From contig ML682003.1 of NCBI GenBank assembly GCA_007922195.1, positions 6,169,694 through 6,233,693 of the forward strand: a DNA stretch of 64,000 nt, in the 5' to 3' direction. The number at the start of each line of letters is the position of its first letter. Positions within the stretch are counted from its first letter, which is position 1. Position numbers and translations under genes: made by a program. This document shows positions 59,533 through 64,000 of this stretch, one piece after another. The stretch comes from Podocnemis expansa (lineage: Eukaryota; Chordata; Testudines; Podocnemididae). The notes beneath the pieces were generated by a model. The model did no database searches and was not told the origin of the DNA. It saw nothing but the letters and a program-made list of their open reading frames with translations.

Positions 59533-62500
59533 CTGCAAGACACACGGTGACTTACATTTAGATGCTGTGCACAAAGAGCTGACGTTAACAGAAGGCTTTT
59601 GACTGGGGTCCTGCATGCTACTGTCTAAGCAACAGCAAGTGTCCTGTGCCATAAGAGTACCCAGAAGTCACCTACTACAGGACAGTCCGGGCAAGGAAAA
59701 CCATCACCTAGAGCCCCACCTAAAACCCCTCCAAGCACATGAAGGATCTACAACCTGCCCTAGAAGATGATCCCTCACTCTTGCAGGCCTTGGGGTACAG
59801 ACCTCTCCTCACTTACAGACAGTCCCCCAAACAGAAGCAAATACTCACCAAGAATCACACCCCATACAACAAACCCCCTTGCCAACTCTGTTTGCACATC
59901 TACTCAAATGACGCCATAGCAGGTCCTAATCACAACAGGGGCTCGTTTACCTGCACATCCACCAATCTGATTTATGCCATCCTGTACCAGCAATGCTCCT
60001 TCACCTTATACATTGGCCAAACCAGGCCACACACAAGAATAAATGGATACAAATGAAACATCAGGAAGGGTCAAATTCAAAAACCAATAGGGAGCACTTA
60101 AATCTTCCTGGACACACAGTAACAGACTTGAAAGTTGCCATACTTCAGCAAAAAGACTTCAAAACCAGACCACTGCGAAACTGCTGAGCTAGAACTCATA
60201 AGCAAACTAGACACTATCAGACTGGATTTGAATAGGAACTGGGAGTGGCCAGCTCACTACAAAAAATGTTTCCTCTTTTGGCAATTCATCCCTTCTCATC
60301 AACTGTCTTGAATGGGCCATGTCCTCCCAGACTGAATCGAGTGTGCTAGCACTTGGCCTCCTTATAAATTGTAACTCACCCTCCCGTGCCTATACACAAA
60401 TAAACTGAAGTTTCCACTTCATGCTTCTGATGAGGTGGGCTCCTGCCCATGAAAGCTTATGCCCAAACAAATTGGTTTTGTTAGTCTCTAAAGTGCCACA
60501 GGACTACCTCATTGTTTCTGCTGCATAAACAATTCCAATGGAACCCTATTAGCAGAAATACCAATGGCCTCCAACAACACTGATTGTGTAGCATAGAAGA
60601 AGTTTGCCATTTTCAGATGCTTCACGTGGGCTGCTACTGGGCTTTCAGACCCACACTGAAGCAATTTTGGTACCACAGCTCCTGATAACTGCCCTTTCAA
60701 GTCAGAAGCAGGACCCATGTCTGCAGCATGCACCTGAACTCTGGAACTTCAGGGCCCTGCCAGCTTTGTTAGATTGTCAGTGGAACAACTATTTGGAAAG
60801 CAAAAGGGGAGAGCTGATGTTTGGGCTCCATGCAGAACTGAACCCAGAGGACTCTCCTTAGCTTTCCAAATCAGTCCTGGACTAATAGCCAGTTCTCACC
60901 ATTTGGCATCTGGTAAAGTTCCTAACCAATTACACAAGGGGCAGAGAAGAATGACTGTGCAAAGAAGAAAGTAGAAAAGGCATGCTGTAGGTGACAGAGG
61001 AGAAGTGCGCCATCTAAGATAGGAAATATTACAGGGGATGATGGGAAGGAAGAGGGTTTGTTCTTAAAAATTAAAGCTAAACAGCATGGCCATTACAGCA
61101 ATAGCAATATACAACCTTCTTATTCCTTAAGCTACAGGGGGCTGGCTAGCAAAAGTTCTGACCCAACTAATTCGTGTACTCATTGGGCCAGTTGGGTCAT
61201 TTTTCCAAATCCTGCCTTCCTGCTATTAGGAAAATTGGGAAGTGTCAAGGAAACACAGTGAAGGTCCCCAGATCCATCACAATGGGATTTCCAGGAGGGA
61301 GTGTGCGATGTACACAACTTGCCCCGGATGCCCATTTCTAGTGCACCCTTTCTCCCCCCCAGGCACTGGAGCAGAGAAGACTTCTGCCAAACAGGAGCCA
61401 TTTGGTGGTCTTAGTCTACACCAATACGAAGAGCCTGGGAAATTTTGAGAGCTTGCATTTGCAGCCTCCACATTCTTTTAGTATCATGTGTGTAACCTGA
61501 AAAGCCAAAATCCCTCGCTTCTGGACTAAAGAAAAAGCTGGCTTCCTACCCTGTGCTCATGCTGCTGTCCGAGTCCCATTGTAACAGATCTGAGGACCCA
61601 CAAGGAAGTTTATCTGCACCTCCCTGAGAGTTTCCTTTCTTACAGTAATAAGGTCCATAGAGCCAGCCTTTGCTGGGCACACAGGGTGCGTCTACAAGGC
61701 ATACTAAACCCCAAATTAACTCCAATTTGAGACCAACCCCATCACCACCACCATGCGCAGATCACCCTGTGTCAAGCCAGCAAGTGCTCAGGACCAGAGT
61801 CCTAGGACCCTGCTGGGAGAAGGGCCTGTGCAGAGTCTCACTGACTCTGCTCCAGCTATCATTTTGCAGCATGAACACAGCTTCATCCGCAGTCCCAAGT
61901 CAGATCTGTGCAGGGTGGCATGGACAGGTAAGCACGGCTGTATGGCCTAGGTCCAGCATTTCCAAGCCTGGCCTCACTCAGAAGTGCAGACACAGGAGGG
62001 CAGGTTGGAAGCATCAAGCCCAAAAGCCTGTTCCTGGAGACCCGGATCACCAATATAGTGCTGACAGAGCCAGAGAGCCAGAAATGGATGGCCAGATACA
62101 GAGGTGTGGTGCCAGTATCCAGGCTCCACAATGGAGAAGCTACTCTGCCTTTTCTTCTCCAGCACAAGGTATGCTGTAATTTAGGACAGCGGAACTTGAA
62201 TTACACTGGCTGTGGAAGTGGTCTCAAGCTGAGGATGAGCACTCAGGGACTGCCAACAGCTGACAGGTCTTGTTCCGTCCCAAGCAGCTTGCAGGGAGAT
62301 GCAGTCAGTGGAGCAGCTCCATGGGCTTTAGCACGCTGCAGAAAGGAAGCTGTACCTTACCCAGCCACAGCTGCTTAGAGCCTCCTTACTATCTCTGTTT
62401 ATTCACAAGGTTATTTGCAGGAAGGGGGGCTTTCTGTGCACAGCCCGCTACCCTTGGACATCAGAAATTTCAAGTCTCTTAAAACTCACCATGTTGTTTC

Positions 62501-62739
62501 TGGCTCCTTGTTCATCTTTTAGGTCCATTTCTGGGCCCACAGCTAACTGCCTCCCAGCATGCTGAGCCCTCCAGCCCTGCTCCAGGGCACAGCACTTCCC
62601 CCGCACTGGGAAAAGCTCTCAAGCAGCCACAAAGCTGCCGCTCCCCACTCAAGACTCCTTTGCCACAATAGGACCTTGACAACAGTTAGGCCACTGGCAT
62701 GCTAAGGCTTCCACATGTCATGCTGACCAGTACAGACAT
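59533..62739 (-). other. Intron upstream of the first recognised MROH1 exon
   Basis: It contains a Penelope-like fragment at about 59735-60528. No MROH1-like coding block was found between there and the LTR at 62745. A possible splice donor after an open minus-strand stretch near 62490 has no match to the family and was not called. Confidence 0.55.
59735..60528 (+). mobile_element. Penelope-like element, 3' part with GIY-YIG endonuclease
   Basis: The plus-strand ORF at 59739-60056 reads KDLQPALEDDPSLLQALGYR, TYRQSPKQKQILT, KPPCQLCLHIYSND and then TNLIYAILYQQC...LYIGQT, a GIY-YIG-type endonuclease core characteristic of Penelope-like retroelements. NLPGHTVTDLKVAILQQKDF follows in another frame. 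After a stop comes the tail shared with the other Penelope fragments (60421-60528: GAAAGCTTATGCCCAAACAA, TTTTGTTAGTCTCTAAAGTG). The reverse transcriptase is missing, so the copy is 5'-truncated and dead. Confidence 0.8.
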
Positions 62740-62744
62740 CTTGT

Positions 62745-63380
62745 TGTGACGGAGACAGCAGAAAAGCCTCTTGGATCCCCGCTGTCCACAGCCAGTCAGG
62801 ACTCTGCTACTATGGAGTCTCCTCCCGTCCAGTACTCTGGGTCTCCAGTTCCATGCAGCCAGCTCCCAACTCCAGGCTCAGAGGGTCCGATCCTTGCTCT
62901 GTCTGGTCTCCCGGGGGGGGGGTCCTCCCTCCAGGAGGGTCCCAGCCATCCCAATCAGCAGCGACTCTCAGCCAGTGTGGCAATCAGAGGGTTTATTAGC
63001 AAACCAGTTCATACAGCAGCAAGGACAGTTGGTATCAGCATCATCAGAACAACCAGAAGTGAAACCCCCAGATTAGGGCTACACCCCAGGGTAGGGTCCT
63101 GTCTCTTGGACCCCCTATTTCCCTCCTACCCTCCTTTTCCCCTCGGTCCTTTGTTCCCCTCCTCGCTCTGCCCACCTCTCCGCCCCCTGGTCCAACCAGC
63201 TGAATCCAGTGTGACCAGTGGGGGGGTCCCAGGTACAGGCTCCCTAAACTCTACCCCCTGCCCCCTAGTGGCTCTACCTCATATCACCCACCTGTGTTCC
63301 ATCACCCGAATAGAAAAGAAAGAGGGTCAACACCCGTGTCTTCCCTTATTAACCTAGCAGAGGGTTCCCACTTCTCCACA
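62745..63380 (-). mobile_element. Solo LTR of an endogenous retrovirus or LTR retrotransposon (636 bp)
   Basis: It begins TGTGACGGAG and ends CTTCTCCACA, giving TG...CA ends. A perfect 5-bp duplication CTTGT flanks it (62740-62744 and 63381-63385). The minus strand has AATAAA (plus-strand TTTATT at 62992-62997), about 250 bp before the minus-strand 3' end, which sets the orientation. No internal coding region is present, so this is the product of recombination between two LTRs. The 203-codon plus-strand ORF across it is fortuitous. Confidence 0.85.
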
Positions 63381-63385
63381 CTTGT

Positions 63386-64000
63386 TTCCTTGGACATGGA
63401 CTGAAGGGAGTGCATCTGGTGGCTTACACTTCTGCTGTAAACTCTTTGGGGCAGGGGCCGTTTCTATTCTATTTGCGCAGCCCCTAGCACAATGGAGTCC
63501 TCAGTCCAGACTAAGGGCCCTAGCTCCTGATTGGTAGAACAGCACCTCTGCAACCCATCTCTCCAGTCGGCAGGGCAAACAGGCTCCAAGTGTTCTGCTG
63601 GCCCGGCTTAGTGCTCAGATTTCATTCATTCAGCTCACTGCGCTCATCACCAGGGTACGTGGACTGTTTGGCAACAAAGGGCCGTGCTCTCTGAGGACTG
63701 GGAATGAAGACCGCCTATGCACCTTGGTGCCAACTCACTGCCCACATGTCTCAGCTCTCCTGTGGCAATAGGGGGAGACCGAAGGACCTTTCGCAGAGGG
63801 GAGCGGTGATTGATTGTAACGCACTGTTGATGTACCAGTGCTTTATAGCAAGCGCTTAGCGCTACGCAGCAGCATGAACAATAGTACCACTGTATCAGAA
63901 ATACAAACCACTTACATTCTAACCTACTTCTTCCTGGGACTCCATGGAGACTGCAAGGGCACTGACCTGGTGCATGAGACCACCAGGGACTGACTGAGAC
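63386..64000. other. Right-edge intronic sequence
   Basis: Apart from an L2/MIR-like tail at about 63425-63545, I recognise nothing here. The missing N-terminal MROH1 exons should lie to the right of the window. Confidence 0.5.
63425..63545 (+). repeat. L2/MIR-like 3' tail
   Basis: It reads GTAAACTCTTTGGGGCAGGG, GCCCCTAGCACAATGGAGTC and CTAGCTCCTGATTGGTAGAA. The pattern of CTTTGGGGCAGGG followed by CCTAGCACA is typical of L2/MIR-derived 3' ends. Confidence 0.6.

Noticed and set aside
62480..62560. Possible MROH1 N-terminal exon ending at a GTGAGT donor (minus strand)
   Set aside because: The donor is good but the short open stretch does not match the expected MROH1 N-terminal sequence and no convincing acceptor was seen.
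62746..63357. 203-codon plus-strand ORF
   Set aside because: It lies entirely within the solo LTR, on the strand opposite to the LTR's poly(A) signal, and resembles no protein.

Overview
The window is vertebrate nuclear DNA, most likely from a reptile and probably a turtle. It holds a many-exon gene with GT-AG introns. The repeats are typical of turtles: many CR1-type LINE copies with 3' tails of the GATTCTATGATTCT type, two DIRS (tyrosine-recombinase) retrotransposons, Penelope-like sequences, hAT-like MITEs and a solo LTR. There are no operons, CRISPR arrays or other prokaryotic features. The species call is inferred from repeat content.

The only host gene I can support is MROH1 (maestro heat-like repeat family member 1), on the minus strand. 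I placed 28 consecutive coding exons from 59,532 down to 26,724. They total 3,250 coding bases (about 1,083 codons). Every junction keeps the reading frame and every exon has GT-AG borders. The first roughly 200 residues should lie beyond 64,000. The last 350 or so residues were not found in 1-26,723 and probably lie left of position 1. If so, 1-26,723 is one very large, transposon-filled intron.

Layout, left to right: 1-8.7 kb holds old CR1 fragments and unassigned sequence. 8.7-18.9 kb is a multi-level nest: an older CR1 is split by a second CR1, which is itself split by a 6.0-kb DIRS element and by a small hAT-like insertion with an 8-bp target duplication. The older CR1 also carries a Penelope tail fragment. 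19.1-24.8 kb is a second DIRS element of a different subfamily, in the same orientation. 24.8-26.7 kb is intron with small repeat tails. 26.7-59.5 kb contains the MROH1 exons, with a Penelope tail, MITEs, CR1 tails, a palindromic Penelope insertion with a 7-bp target duplication, and a 1.2-kb CR1 in the introns. 59.5-64 kb is upstream intron carrying a Penelope GIY-YIG fragment, a 636-bp solo LTR with perfect 5-bp target duplications, and an L2/MIR-like tail.

The most informative structures are the two DIRS elements. Each keeps diverged inverted terminal repeats and an internal complementary region that copies both outer ends back to back, as expected for the DIRS replication cycle. Both are decayed by stops and frameshifts. 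I found no clear new biological system. The best leads are the dated nest of insertions, the two DIRS subfamilies, and the Penelope insertion forms.
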